DNA of 48,687 bases from Anaerobacterium chartisolvens (lineage in GTDB: Bacteria > Bacillota > Clostridia > Acetivibrionales > DSM-27016): NCBI RefSeq assembly GCF_003337415.1, contig NZ_QPJT01000029.1:1-48687 (forward strand). The letters run 5' to 3'. Position numbers and translations under genes: made by a program. Positions 17,752 to 26,156 of this stretch are shown one piece after another. Every line of letters starts with the position of its first letter. Position 1 is the stretch's first letter. The notes beneath the pieces were generated by a model. The model ran no database searches and was not told where the DNA came from. It saw nothing but the letters and a program-made list of their open reading frames with translations.

Positions 17752-20700
17752 GTGGCTAAGCATATGAGTATTAGATTATCATGGCACGGAAATGGATGGA
17801 ATGGGAGGATTTGCAATGATCCAGCAAATAATACCTATTGTGTCGGGCATTACTCGTATCCTGGGGATTTAATATTTGAAAATAGAAACCTCGAATGGGA
17901 AAAAGAAAATACAGGTACTTTATGTGGAATGTGTAATAATGAGGTAGCGCCCTGTTGCCTAAGCATAAACGCATTCGGTTCAGAACACATTAAAGGCTAT
18001 GTTGATGTGCCGAAATGGATGGAAGGTAAAGCCGAGGGAGTTAGTATAGATATACCTCCCTATACAGCTTTCACATGGGGTTATGAAAGCATGTACAGTG
18101 ATGATGTTCTCACAAGCGCCGAAGATGGTCGAAAGTATAATAATGATGTTCGCTTTGCAAATGCTAGAGAGTATTTCGATAGCTTTGAAGTAAATAAATC
18201 CTTATTGTTTTATTATGCTAATTACAGTAACCCCTTCAGTGATGATGAAGTTCAGAAATATGTCATTGTGGGCATATCACGTCTTAAACAGATAGGAAAT
18301 TATCTTTATTATGAAGATGCCACAGAAGAGATTAAAAAGAATTATGCAAACGGCGTTGTGTGGCAAAAGCCAATGACTTCATGCTATCCGGATCAAGGAT
18401 TTTGTATACCCTATCACAAGTATATGGACAATGAGGAAGTATTGAATCGTATTGCGTTTATTCCTGAAAATACAAGGGTATTTAAATATGGATCTCGTGA
18501 TGTTACGGATGATGAAGCGATCTATTACATACTTCGTTTTATTGAAATTGTTAATATACTTATTGAACTTAGTGATACTACTGAAAATTGGGGCTTGCGT
18601 AAAGAATGGCTGAATAGTTTACTGGCTGAGTTGTGGTGTAGTAGGGGAGCCTACCCTGGTATCCCGGCAATTTTAGAATTTGTGGGGCTAAACGATTTAA
18701 TTCAAAATTACATGAATATGGTTGAAAAGAATACTCGCACAGGGTTCTATAAGGAATTGGAAAGTCTCCTTAATGGTGAACGTAGCAGTTTATCAAACTG
18801 TGAAATCAGTAGTCAAAAAATCAAATCAGCTCAGAGAAACTTTGCTTTACTTGGAGAAAGTGAACAAGAGTTTTTATTAGCTGTTGCTCCTAGATTTGAT
18901 TTTTCTATAACACAACTAAACAATATCGTATCAGAAAGTAGGGCTAATAATGGCATTCAGTCATCTGTAAGTGAAATAGTACTCAATCCATATATTATCT
19001 GTGAAGAATATATACCAAATGATTTAGATGATTATATTTCTGTATATAAAATAGATAATGGAATAATGCCATCACCAGAGTATGGATTAATGAATATCTG
19101 TGAGAAAGATTCTCCAGAACGTTTGCGGGCTTTTACAGTTTCCGTGTTAAAATCCATTGCTGCGCATTCATTTGTAGCTGGAACGATCTTACTGGAAAGA
19201 ATTAATAAAAGACTAACTGTAATGCCGGAATGGAAAAGCACTGAATATGTTTTGAGGAATTTCATGATAAAAGTCGATGCAGACGTATTATCAAAGGCGT
19301 TACATATACGAAAAAATGAGAATGGTGATATATACGTCTACTTAAAGCAAATATATGAAGATGAACGTTTAGTCGAAAATACGGTAAGGGAGCTTGCTGA
19401 ACGTACAAATATCTCAATAAGAATACCTATTAGTACAGAGAAGTTTTATGAGAAATTGAGAACTAACGGCAAACTATTAGAGTTAGCCCCAGAAGAATAT
19501 GAAAAAGCATTACAAAGTCAGGCCAAAATTTGTTATGACTTATTTTTAAAACCAATAAGTGTGATTTCCGGGGCAGCAGGAACAGGAAAAACTACAATAC
19601 TGAAGTCTATAATAGAAAATATTAATCGTGTACATGGGGAAGGTACGCCTATTCTAATTATGACACCTACAGGGAAAGCTACTGAGAGAATAAAGAAACA
19701 AACTGGTAAGCCATCTACAACTATACATTCCTTTTTAGCGAAGCAGGGATGGATAGGCGAGAATTTTATTCTAAAACAAACTGGTGGTACTCGGGATAAT
19801 AGTTATGATACAATAATAATTGATGAATGCTCAATGATTGATTTAACCCTATTCGCAACATTGATACGTTCAATAAACTGGAACAGTGTCAAGCGCTTGA
19901 TCTTGGTCGGTGACCCCAACCAATTACCGCCTATTGGAAGGGGGAAGGTATTTTCTGATATAATTAAGTGGCTTTCGGCTGAATATCCTGAAAATGTTGG
20001 CATATTGCATGAAAACATTAGACAGCTTGCCAATCGGGTTGAAGGTAATGGAAACGGCATCTTAGATTTGGCAGAGATATTTATACAGGAAAAACAGAAA
20101 AATTGCGAAACATTGGACATGGAAAAAGAGGCCATCATTTCAAAAATTCAATTTGGCGGTGACATCGAACAGGATTTGTCAGTTTATTATTGGAATAGTC
20201 ATGAGCAACTTGAACAAACATTAAAAAAAGTCATTATATCTGATATGGAGAAAGATACTGGCATAGAATGCGAAGAACGTAAAGAGTACTTGCTTTGGGA
20301 TGCAGCATGCAAAAATGGTGAAAATAATAGGAGTGCAACATACCAGCAAATAATATCTCCATATCGCGGCGAGTATCATGGCACTCAAAACATAAATTTA
20401 TTTATACAGAAACTAGTTAATGGTGCCATGTTCAAAAAGAGCCTACTTGATGGGATTGCGATTGGTGATAAGGTTATTCAATATCGAAATCGCCCAAAAT
20501 CAGAGCCCGCATATGCGTATGATTTGAAATCAAGAAAAACTATAAAAAAAGAAATATTTAATGGGGAAATTGGATTTGTCAGACCCCACGGCTTAGATTT
20601 CAAGGATAACGCTTGGAAATGGAAACGAATAAAAAGATTTCAAGTATTGTTCTCAGGAGATGAACGATCAAATTTTTGGTATAACTATGGTGATCAATTG

Positions 20701-21387
20701 TTGAAAGATAGTGATAATAGATTTATACCAGAACAAAAACCTCTTGATAATTTGGAACTTGCATATGCGATTAGTGTTCATAAATCACAAGGAAGTGAGT
20801 TTAATAGAATTTACCTAATTATTCCAAAAAAGCAAAGTCACTTAATGTCAATGGAGCTCATTTATACAGCAATAACAAGAGCCCAGAGACATCTGACAAT
20901 TTTCGTTGAAGATAATGCGTCGACTCTTTTGGCATTAAGTCGGTTAGAAAAATCCGGAGTACGGAGAATTAATTCGTCTATATTTGAATTTAACCCAATA
21001 CCGGAAGACTTTTTGAATTTCTCAAGTTGGCTTGAAGAAGGAAAGAAAATTTCTACCCTTACGGAATATCTTGTTCGCTCTAAGTCAGAAATGAATATTG
21101 CTAATATACTATATTCTAACGGCATAGGGTTCCAATATGAGGAACCATTATTTGCTGAGGATGGTTCAATGTATCTTCCAGACTTTACAATCGATTGGAG
21201 GGGAAAAACATATTATTGGGAACATGTCGGATTATTAAATAATCCCCAATATGCTGCTCACTGGAAGAAAAAGAAATCTTGGTATGAAAAATTCTTTGAT
21301 GGAAAATTAATCGTAACTTATGAAAGTAATATGCAATCTTCTGATATAAAAGATATATTTAGAGATTATTTTGAATTGATGATATAA
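17752..21387 (+). CDS. RecD-like superfamily 1 helicase with C-terminal nuclease-like domain
   Basis: 1211 aa, GTG start with an AGGAGG site 7 bases upstream. The N-terminal 600 residues are unrecognised apart from a Trp/Cys-rich start ('IRLSWHGNGWNGRICN'). A RecD-type helicase core follows: Walker A GAAGTGKTT near residue 608, DECSM near 690, VGDPNQLPP near 715, and 'ISVHKSQGSEF' with 'YTAITRAQRH' near 1007-1040. The last 100 residues ('YLPDFTI', 'YYWEHVG', then K-rich) resemble a PD-(D/E)XK-like nuclease fold. A DNA-processing defence protein is the likely role. It stands alone, with low GC, right after the recombinase and site L1. Confidence 0.75.
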   Translation: MAKHMSIRLSWHGNGWNGRICNDPANNTYCVGHYSYPGDLIFENRNLEWEKENTGTLCGMCNNEVAPCCLSINAFGSEHIKGYVDVPKWMEGKAEGVSIDIPPYTAFTWGYESMYSDDVLTSAEDGRKYNNDVRFANAREYFDSFEVNKSLLFYYANYSNPFSDDEVQKYVIVGISRLKQIGNYLYYEDATEEIKKNYANGVVWQKPMTSCYPDQGFCIPYHKYMDNEEVLNRIAFIPENTRVFKYGSRDVTDDEAIYYILRFIEIVNILIELSDTTENWGLRKEWLNSLLAELWCSRGAYPGIPAILEFVGLNDLIQNYMNMVEKNTRTGFYKELESLLNGERSSLSNCEISSQKIKSAQRNFALLGESEQEFLLAVAPRFDFSITQLNNIVSESRANNGIQSSVSEIVLNPYIICEEYIPNDLDDYISVYKIDNGIMPSPEYGLMNICEKDSPERLRAFTVSVLKSIAAHSFVAGTILLERINKRLTVMPEWKSTEYVLRNFMIKVDADVLSKALHIRKNENGDIYVYLKQIYEDERLVENTVRELAERTNISIRIPISTEKFYEKLRTNGKLLELAPEEYEKALQSQAKICYDLFLKPISVISGAAGTGKTTILKSIIENINRVHGEGTPILIMTPTGKATERIKKQTGKPSTTIHSFLAKQGWIGENFILKQTGGTRDNSYDTIIIDECSMIDLTLFATLIRSINWNSVKRLILVGDPNQLPPIGRGKVFSDIIKWLSAEYPENVGILHENIRQLANRVEGNGNGILDLAEIFIQEKQKNCETLDMEKEAIISKIQFGGDIEQDLSVYYWNSHEQLEQTLKKVIISDMEKDTGIECEERKEYLLWDAACKNGENNRSATYQQIISPYRGEYHGTQNINLFIQKLVNGAMFKKSLLDGIAIGDKVIQYRNRPKSEPAYAYDLKSRKTIKKEIFNGEIGFVRPHGLDFKDNAWKWKRIKRFQVLFSGDERSNFWYNYGDQLLKDSDNRFIPEQKPLDNLELAYAISVHKSQGSEFNRIYLIIPKKQSHLMSMELIYTAITRAQRHLTIFVEDNASTLLALSRLEKSGVRRINSSIFEFNPIPEDFLNFSSWLEEGKKISTLTEYLVRSKSEMNIANILYSNGIGFQYEEPLFAEDGSMYLPDFTIDWRGKTYYWEHVGLLNNPQYAAHWKKKKSWYEKFFDGKLIVTYESNMQSSDIKDIFRDYFELMI

Positions 21388-21394
21388 TATCTTG

Positions 21395-21600
21395 ATTCTG
21401 CTCGATGAGTAGTACGAGAAGAAAGAAAACTCATAGAGCGATGGCGTAGGAACAGAAACACAGATTATTTTCCCCAAAATCTACAACAAAGTAAATCAAG
21501 AGAAATTCATCCCAGTTGTATTTGAGCGTGGAGCAAATGGTTAGGTACATAAGCCAGCATATCTCAAAGGTTTGCTTCACTTTAATCTATCAATGAGTGA
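21395..21600 (+). pseudogene. Remnant of a TIR/SEFIR-domain protein
   Basis: No open gene is present, but one frame reads 'DGVGTETQIIFPKIYNKV' then 'NQEKFIPVVFERGANG', a stop, and 'VHKPAYLKGLLHFNLS'. This closely follows the pattern of bacterial TIR/SEFIR domains (GVGTETQ...IYNKV...KFIPVVFER...YLK...). At least three in-frame stops (near 21410, 21434 and 21543) interrupt it, so it is dead. It lies between the helicase and right-type site R1, suggesting that a TIR-type defence gene was once part of this cargo. The call is from memory of the family pattern. Confidence 0.55.
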
Positions 21601-21628
21601 TATGATGATTATCTATATAATACAACCC
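21601..21628 (+). other. Dif-like recombination site, right type, copy R1
   Basis: Left (cargo-side) arm TATGATGATTA, centre TCTATA, right arm TAATACAACCC. It lies 108 bp before a truncated virB4 start, exactly as R2 does and close to the 119 bp of R3. The cargo-side arm here does not match that of L1, unlike the other two pairs. Confidence 0.45.
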
Positions 21629-21633
21629 GCCCA

Positions 21634-21676
21634 AAAACAAGGCATTCAGCCCCTAAGCTGACCACCTTGTTTTTTT
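21634..21676 (+). terminator. Rho-independent terminator, copy 1 of the virB4 leader
   Basis: AAAACAAGG pairs with CCTTGTTTT, with an inner TCAGC/GCTGA stem, followed by a run of seven or more T. The same hairpin stands before the intact virB4 (36281). It would stop transcription leaving the helicase cargo. Confidence 0.8.
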
Positions 21677-21708
21677 ATATATATCCCAAACAAAAAGGAG
21701 ATGATAAC

Positions 21709-21750
21709 ATGCTGGCCAACAAAATTAAGCTTGTCAGGGACAGGATATGA
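21709..21750 (+). pseudogene. Truncated virB4 5' end, 13 codons
   Basis: ATG 21709 has the same leader and AAAGGAGATGATAAC ribosome-binding site as intact virB4, and the peptide begins MLANKIKLVRDRI before a TGA. The match to virB4 stops at about 21745, where sequence homologous to the middle of the recombinase gene begins. It is a recombination scar, not a gene. Confidence 0.85.
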
Positions 21751-22046
21751 AGTAAAATGGAGACTTATATTTATTTGAATCCTTCTGGAAAAAGAAGTAT
21801 TAGGAAAGAGGAATTCGGAAAATTATGGCGAAATATACAAATAAGGCAGGGATAAAACAGCAATTGTCGCCTCATAAGCTGAGACACTTCCTATTTACAT
21901 GGCTGAAGAAGCAGGGGGTAGACGATGCACTTATTCAGCCTTATTCGGGGCATGAGAGTAGGCAGGCTCTGGAGGTTTATTCAAAGCTGGCAATTACTGA
22001 GGCTCAAGAGAAGTATGATGAGGTTATGGGGAAGTTTCCAGTGTGA
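21747..22046 (+). pseudogene. Tyrosine recombinase C-terminal fragment
   Basis: This matches the last 100 codons of the recombinases at 16962 and 30631, starting at the codons for 'MKEK'. Stops near its beginning (TAA at 21753, TAG at 21801) kill the upstream part; the last 73 codons remain open (ATG 21825), including HKLRH, SGHES and the Tyr. The junction with the virB4 fragment is immediate. It is followed by left-type site L2. Loss of the catalytic Arg and Lys makes activity impossible. Confidence 0.88.
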
Positions 22047-22047
22047 G

Positions 22048-22075
22048 TGTTGGGATTATGGCTATAATGGGAAGG
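22048..22075 (+). other. Dif-like recombination site, left type, copy L2
   Basis: Left arm TGTTGGGATTA, centre TGGCTA, right arm TAATGGGAAGG. The right arm is complementary to the cargo-side arm of R2 (GCTTCCCATTA) over 10 bases. It starts 2 bp after the recombinase-fragment stop. Confidence 0.5.
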
Positions 22076-22139
22076 TAGTGAACAATTGTTATATACTAAG
22101 CTAAATAATAAGGCATTGATATAGGGAAAGGGCGATTTT

Positions 22140-22985
22140 ATGGATGTAAGTAGAGCACGTGAGGTCGATATTGGAATTTTAAAGTGGTTTCACAAAAGTT
22201 ATAAAGCAACAGATATGGTAAGTGCATTAACATACAAAATTGGGCGATGTGATTTTGCATTGCAAGTTAAAGAATTACTTGATATTGAAAATTATTTGAA
22301 AGCAATACGTCAAGACTTTAGGAAAATATTTCTAGCAATAAAAGACATTGAAGATATTTACGCAAAGTATATACATGAAAAAGATAATACGCGATTACCT
22401 GAAAGTGAAACCGTAGCTATTTTTATTGAGTATATTTTTGCAAAATATAGAGTTATAATTGAATACACTTTAAAAATATTAGATATGCTTGTTAAATATA
22501 AAGGTGATAAGGTATCGGAACATGAACGGTTTAATATGAAACTAGACTATCTGAAAGCTTTAATTGAAAATGATAATAGACAGTATATTTTAAATTCAGA
22601 GTGGTTTCAGAGTATCAGGAAAACGAGAAATGCCATAATTCATAATGGTGCTACTTGTGTTGTGTTTAATGATAATAAAAATAAATTATTCCAAGTGTAT
22701 AACTTGGAAGTAGACGAATTAGTTACCGATGGCGAGATGTATTTATATAATGGAAACTGTATTTATTTTAATTATTTTATCGTCCTAAATATAGCATATT
22801 TGGCTTATTTTATAGATTCGGTTTTTTCAGTAGTATTAGATAATATCGGATATAAGGAAAATCTAGATGCATTAGAGGCACCACTAATTAATTCTATGTT
22901 GAAAACAGTGTCCGATAAACAAGATTGCATTATAGGATGGATGGAAAAAATAATTAATCAATATGATGAGAATAAACAATTGTAG
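22140..22985 (+). CDS. HEPN-like protein, possible RNase effector
   Basis: 281 aa, mostly helical and AT-rich. The stretch 'SIRKTRNAIIHNG' near residue 165 contains RNAIIH, matching the Rx4H motif typical of HEPN ribonucleases, and is embedded in predicted helices as in Abi-type and Cthe_2314-like HEPN proteins. The family call is tentative. A GGGAAAGGGCG stretch precedes ATG 22140. It is the first gene after site L2. A HEPN protein often acts as an abortive-infection toxin; no obvious antitoxin is adjacent, although the next gene is a candidate partner. Confidence 0.5.
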   Translation: MDVSRAREVDIGILKWFHKSYKATDMVSALTYKIGRCDFALQVKELLDIENYLKAIRQDFRKIFLAIKDIEDIYAKYIHEKDNTRLPESETVAIFIEYIFAKYRVIIEYTLKILDMLVKYKGDKVSEHERFNMKLDYLKALIENDNRQYILNSEWFQSIRKTRNAIIHNGATCVVFNDNKNKLFQVYNLEVDELVTDGEMYLYNGNCIYFNYFIVLNIAYLAYFIDSVFSVVLDNIGYKENLDALEAPLINSMLKTVSDKQDCIIGWMEKIINQYDENKQL

Positions 22986-23044
22986 GATATATTCACTAAC
23001 AAGTTTTCATCCAAATAATATCGAAATCAATAAAGTCCAACCGA

Positions 23045-23072
23045 ACTTTCAATCATCCATATAATGGCAAAT
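23045..23072 (+). other. Additional right-type dif-like site between cargo genes
   Basis: Arm ACTTTCAATCA, centre TCCATA (same as R2 and R3), arm TAATGGCAAAT. It lies between the HEPN-like gene and the 342-aa gene. It is more diverged than the L and R sites and could be a former cassette boundary. Confidence 0.35.
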
Positions 23073-23207
23073 TCAGCAAACTTCTTATTTGGCTAATAAT
23101 TGGAAGTTTAGAATATTTACAGTTATAGTAATAATGATAAGTTCGTATTATGGGCCTAATAGGAATTCTATATTGGTATAATTTAATCTGTCGAAGGTGG
23201 GATAATA

Positions 23208-24236
23208 GTGGAATTAGAATTGTTCCAAACCACAGTTAAAGAATACAAGCGTTTTACACAACAACTGCCAATAAATTATTCTAATGCAGTATTGAGCGAT
23301 TTTCTCGATTCTATATACGTTGCTGCACAAACTCGGCTCATGTTGCTTCGTAAGTACACGCGAAAAGGTAGAGGCAATTTGTATTTAACTAATATTGTTA
23401 CTGAGGCTATCCGCCGCTTCCCGGGACATTCAGATTATTTATCTGAGTTTCAGGCACGTTTTCAGCAATCCTGTGATCAGTCGCTCAATCACTCTCTCGC
23501 TGATGGCACGGAACGAACACTGGATGAATCCATAGATGATACGATGTACGGGCTTCACTTACACGCGGATGAAGAAAGGATTTATCGTATTGCTCAAGAT
23601 AATGAGCTGCTCAGACTGTTTTGTGTCGTAACATTTGTAAAGGAAATCGAGGCTTTAGTCATTGAACTTTCCGATTTTTTTGAGGTGAACGGCGTGACCT
23701 GCATTGAAAAAGCGCACCACTTCCGCGCCCCAGTGATTCACCTTGAATCACAAGATTCAGACGCGAAAAATATCACAGGCTCACCTTTTTGGTGTAACCT
23801 AATCGGTTCTGATATAACCGAAGAAAGCACCGCAACCATTTTCACCACATTGCTCGAGCAATACACATTTGAAGAGAAGCAATTGTGGGCGACTGCTTGC
23901 GCTTTCACACAACTGCTTGCGCAGGAACAGTTTTCTTATGATGAAATGAAGCGACTTGTGTTTGAGCCGAATATCTACGACTGGGGTGATTTTTCCAAAG
24001 CCGTCGCTTATTACAAAGCCATTCCGTCGCCAGGGATGAGCTCTGTCATTCGGTACAACCAACAACGCGACACAGCGTATATCCATATATACCCTCGCGT
24101 AGAGAAGGGCTTTATCGTTGATTCTCCCCAAATTACTTCGGATGTCTACATGATCACACTTGTCAAAGATCAAAGGGTGGGTGAGTGGAGAGTTTTTGCC
24201 TTCGGAGGTCGCGTCGATCCGTTTATCCGTGACTGA
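23208..24236 (+). CDS. Unrecognised 342-aa cargo protein
   Basis: GTG 23208 is preceded by GAAGGTGG. The protein is soluble, with no membrane helix and no motif I can assign. The N-terminal two thirds look helical; the last 80 residues look beta-rich ('TAYIHIYPRVEKGFIV', 'VGEWRVFAFGGRVDPF'). Its GC content and codon use (CGC, GCG, CTC) are higher than those of the neighbouring HEPN and AAA+ genes, so it may have a separate origin. It ends about 110 bp before site R2. A partner of the HEPN protein is possible but not shown. Confidence 0.6.
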   Translation: MELELFQTTVKEYKRFTQQLPINYSNAVLSDFLDSIYVAAQTRLMLLRKYTRKGRGNLYLTNIVTEAIRRFPGHSDYLSEFQARFQQSCDQSLNHSLADGTERTLDESIDDTMYGLHLHADEERIYRIAQDNELLRLFCVVTFVKEIEALVIELSDFFEVNGVTCIEKAHHFRAPVIHLESQDSDAKNITGSPFWCNLIGSDITEESTATIFTTLLEQYTFEEKQLWATACAFTQLLAQEQFSYDEMKRLVFEPNIYDWGDFSKAVAYYKAIPSPGMSSVIRYNQQRDTAYIHIYPRVEKGFIVDSPQITSDVYMITLVKDQRVGEWRVFAFGGRVDPFIRD

Positions 24237-24344
24237 TTGTACATGTGCCCCTGTCACAACACCTTATCCACAATCTTCAAAATTGAAATCATAACCCCAA
24301 GCTTCGTTTAATATTTATAACCAACTACAACATGAAATTAGCGA

Positions 24345-24372
24345 GCTTCCCATTATCCATATAATACAAACC
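24345..24372 (+). other. Dif-like recombination site, right type, copy R2
   Basis: Cargo-side arm GCTTCCCATTA, centre TCCATA, outer arm TAATACAAACC. Its cargo-side arm pairs with that of L2. By memory it also resembles the Bacillus dif site (arms beginning ACTTCC and ending AAACT around an AT-rich centre), which should be checked. It lies 108 bp before the truncated virB4 at 24453. Confidence 0.5.
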
Positions 24373-24452
24373 CAATACAGCCCACCCAAAACAAGGCCTT
24401 CAGTCCTCAAGCTGATTTTATATACATTTCAAACAAAAAAGGAGCTGATAAC

Positions 24453-24780
24453 ATGCTGGCCAACAAAATTAGGCTTGGCAGGGACAGGCTTGGCATAAAC
24501 GACATGCACGTAAAGACCTTTCTCATAACCGGCTTTCCGGAGAAGGTCATACCGGGGATGCTGTACTTTATAACCCACGGTGAGCACACCGGCCCGGAAA
24601 TAATAATAAACTATTTCCTGCACTTTAAGCCCTCAAAGCTCAAATTTGATTTCAAGATGAAGTCGAAGCTGCGGCGGCTGCAGAGGAACATCAATACCCG
24701 GCAATCGGGAGACATTGCGGAAACAGCGCGTTCAGAGGAGGTAAAGGCTCTGGACGCGTTGTTGTATTTAAGGGGCATAC
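24453..24780 (+). pseudogene. Truncated virB4 5' end, about 109 codons
   Basis: The sequence is nearly identical to codons 1-109 of intact virB4 at 36356. It then leaves homology abruptly at 24780 and stops at 24812 after a short unrelated tail. Leader and ribosome-binding site are also copied, but the right arm of the leader terminator hairpin is deleted here. No ATPase motif is included, so this is a non-functional duplicate marking a former virB4 junction. Confidence 0.88.
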
Positions 24781-24860
24781 TAATTTTATTAGATCCACTT
24801 TTTAAATCGTAATAATAGTGCTTAAGGACAAAAAAGTTTGACCAAATTCGGATTCGCAAA

Positions 24861-24965
24861 TGGATAGTTGAATCAACCATATGGATAACAATATTGCCGT
24901 ATTGGATAAATAAACATATAAAATGGATAATAAATATTGCGACATGGATAGCTTTATGATATTAT
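24861..24965 (+). repeat. Five 21-bp-phased TGGATA boxes upstream of the AAA+/subtilase operon
   Basis: TGGATA occurs at 24861, 24882, 24903, 24924 and 24945, exactly 21 bp apart, or two helical turns. Units 2 and 4 also share an ATATTGC stretch at nearly the same place. The array ends about 25 bp before the ATPase start at 24990, so it covers the promoter region. Equal face-of-helix spacing suggests cooperative binding of a regulator. No spacer-repeat structure of a CRISPR kind is present. Confidence 0.8.
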
Positions 24966-24989
24966 TTGTATGAAAGTGGGGATAATGAG

Positions 24990-26156
24990 ATGAATCATTT
25001 TTCGGAAGTTATTAAAATAATTGATGGAGCTTTAAAAGCAGATAAAAAAAAAGTTGTAGATTATTCTACTCTTTTAGCAGGAAAACTAGAAAACGATGGA
25101 GAATTAGTAAAATGTCAAAGAATAAGTAAAATGCTAGAAAGATATAATTATATGCTAAACGAAAATATTAGTGTCAATAGCATAACTGCTGGTAATATAA
25201 AACAGTTACCATTTGACCAAGAATCTAAACTTGAATTGGCAGATATACTTTTACCGAACCAGATAGATGAAAGAAACTTAGTCCTTAGTGAGGAAACTGA
25301 GAAGCAAATTAAAGAAATTACTCTTGCTTATTTAAATAAGGATAAACTTGCTTCTTATGCATTAGATATGCCAATGACAATGATACTGTTTGGACCGCCA
25401 GGGTGCGGAAAGACGGAAATAGCATTAAGTGTTGCAAGGAAGCTTAATCTACCAATTATAATTGCAAGACTTGATACTTTAGTCTCTTCGTACCTAGGCA
25501 ATACTGCAAAAAATATAAGATTTTTATTTGATTATGCTTCAAAAATTCCTTGTGTACTTTTTCTTGATGAGTTTGACGCAATAGCTAAACAGCGTGATGA
25601 TATGCATGAAATGGGTGAATTGAAGCGAGTAGTTAACTCTCTATTACAAAATATTGATTCATTAAATAGTAAAAGCATTTTAATTGCAGCAACAAACCAT
25701 GAACAAATGCTAGATGAAGCAATCTGGCGAAGATTTAATATTAGAGTTAATGTTGTTCTTCCAAATCATACATTGATTTATAAATATTTAGAACAAATAA
25801 GCAATGAAATTGGCCACTTATTAGATGCAAAATCAATGGATTTTTTATCATGTCTTTTCCAAGGTCAATCAGTTGCAGATATACAACAAATCGTAAAAAG
25901 ATCTTTCAGGAGAGCTGTGTTAGAAAACAGATCGGCAGAACTTGCTGATTTTGTTGAACACTTTTTTGCATATGTTTATATTAATCAAGCAGTCCCTGAT
26001 GACGCTGATTTATCAAGAAGAAAAAAGGTTGAATATTTATTAAAACATAATAGTGGCTTAAGCAATAGATTTCTTGGTGAAGTATTAAGATGCCATCACA
26101 ATACTATAAAAAATGATCGAGAAAAAATTAAAAGTGAGGTTGATATACATGACTGA
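24990..26156 (+). CDS. AAA+ ATPase of an ATPase/subtilase pair
   Basis: 388 aa from ATG 24990; the frame is open from TTG 24966. The AAA+ core has Walker A GPPGCGKT at residues 135-142, Walker B CVLFLDEFD near 188-196, a sensor-1 ATN (AATNHE) and an arginine-finger-like 'WRRFN'. The N-terminus is helical. The last 45 residues ('VEYLLKHNSGLSNRFLGEVL' then 'HHNTIKNDREKI') look like a helix-turn-helix. It overlaps the downstream subtilase by 8 bp. Gene pairs of AAA+ ATPase plus S8 protease occur in defence islands; the ATPase probably controls or feeds the protease. Confidence 0.82.
   Translation: MNHFSEVIKIIDGALKADKKKVVDYSTLLAGKLENDGELVKCQRISKMLERYNYMLNENISVNSITAGNIKQLPFDQESKLELADILLPNQIDERNLVLSEETEKQIKEITLAYLNKDKLASYALDMPMTMILFGPPGCGKTEIALSVARKLNLPIIIARLDTLVSSYLGNTAKNIRFLFDYASKIPCVLFLDEFDAIAKQRDDMHEMGELKRVVNSLLQNIDSLNSKSILIAATNHEQMLDEAIWRRFNIRVNVVLPNHTLIYKYLEQISNEIGHLLDAKSMDFLSCLFQGQSVADIQQIVKRSFRRAVLENRSAELADFVEHFFAYVYINQAVPDDADLSRRKKVEYLLKHNSGLSNRFLGEVLRCHHNTIKNDREKIKSEVDIHD

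Noticed and set aside
24453-24812. A 119-aa gene of its own
   Set aside because: It is nearly identical to the first 109 codons of virB4 and then runs into unrelated sequence; no functional motif is included.
24861-24965. Possible short CRISPR array (five evenly spaced repeats)
   Set aside because: Only six bases are conserved per 21-bp unit, far below CRISPR repeat length, and no cas genes are near.
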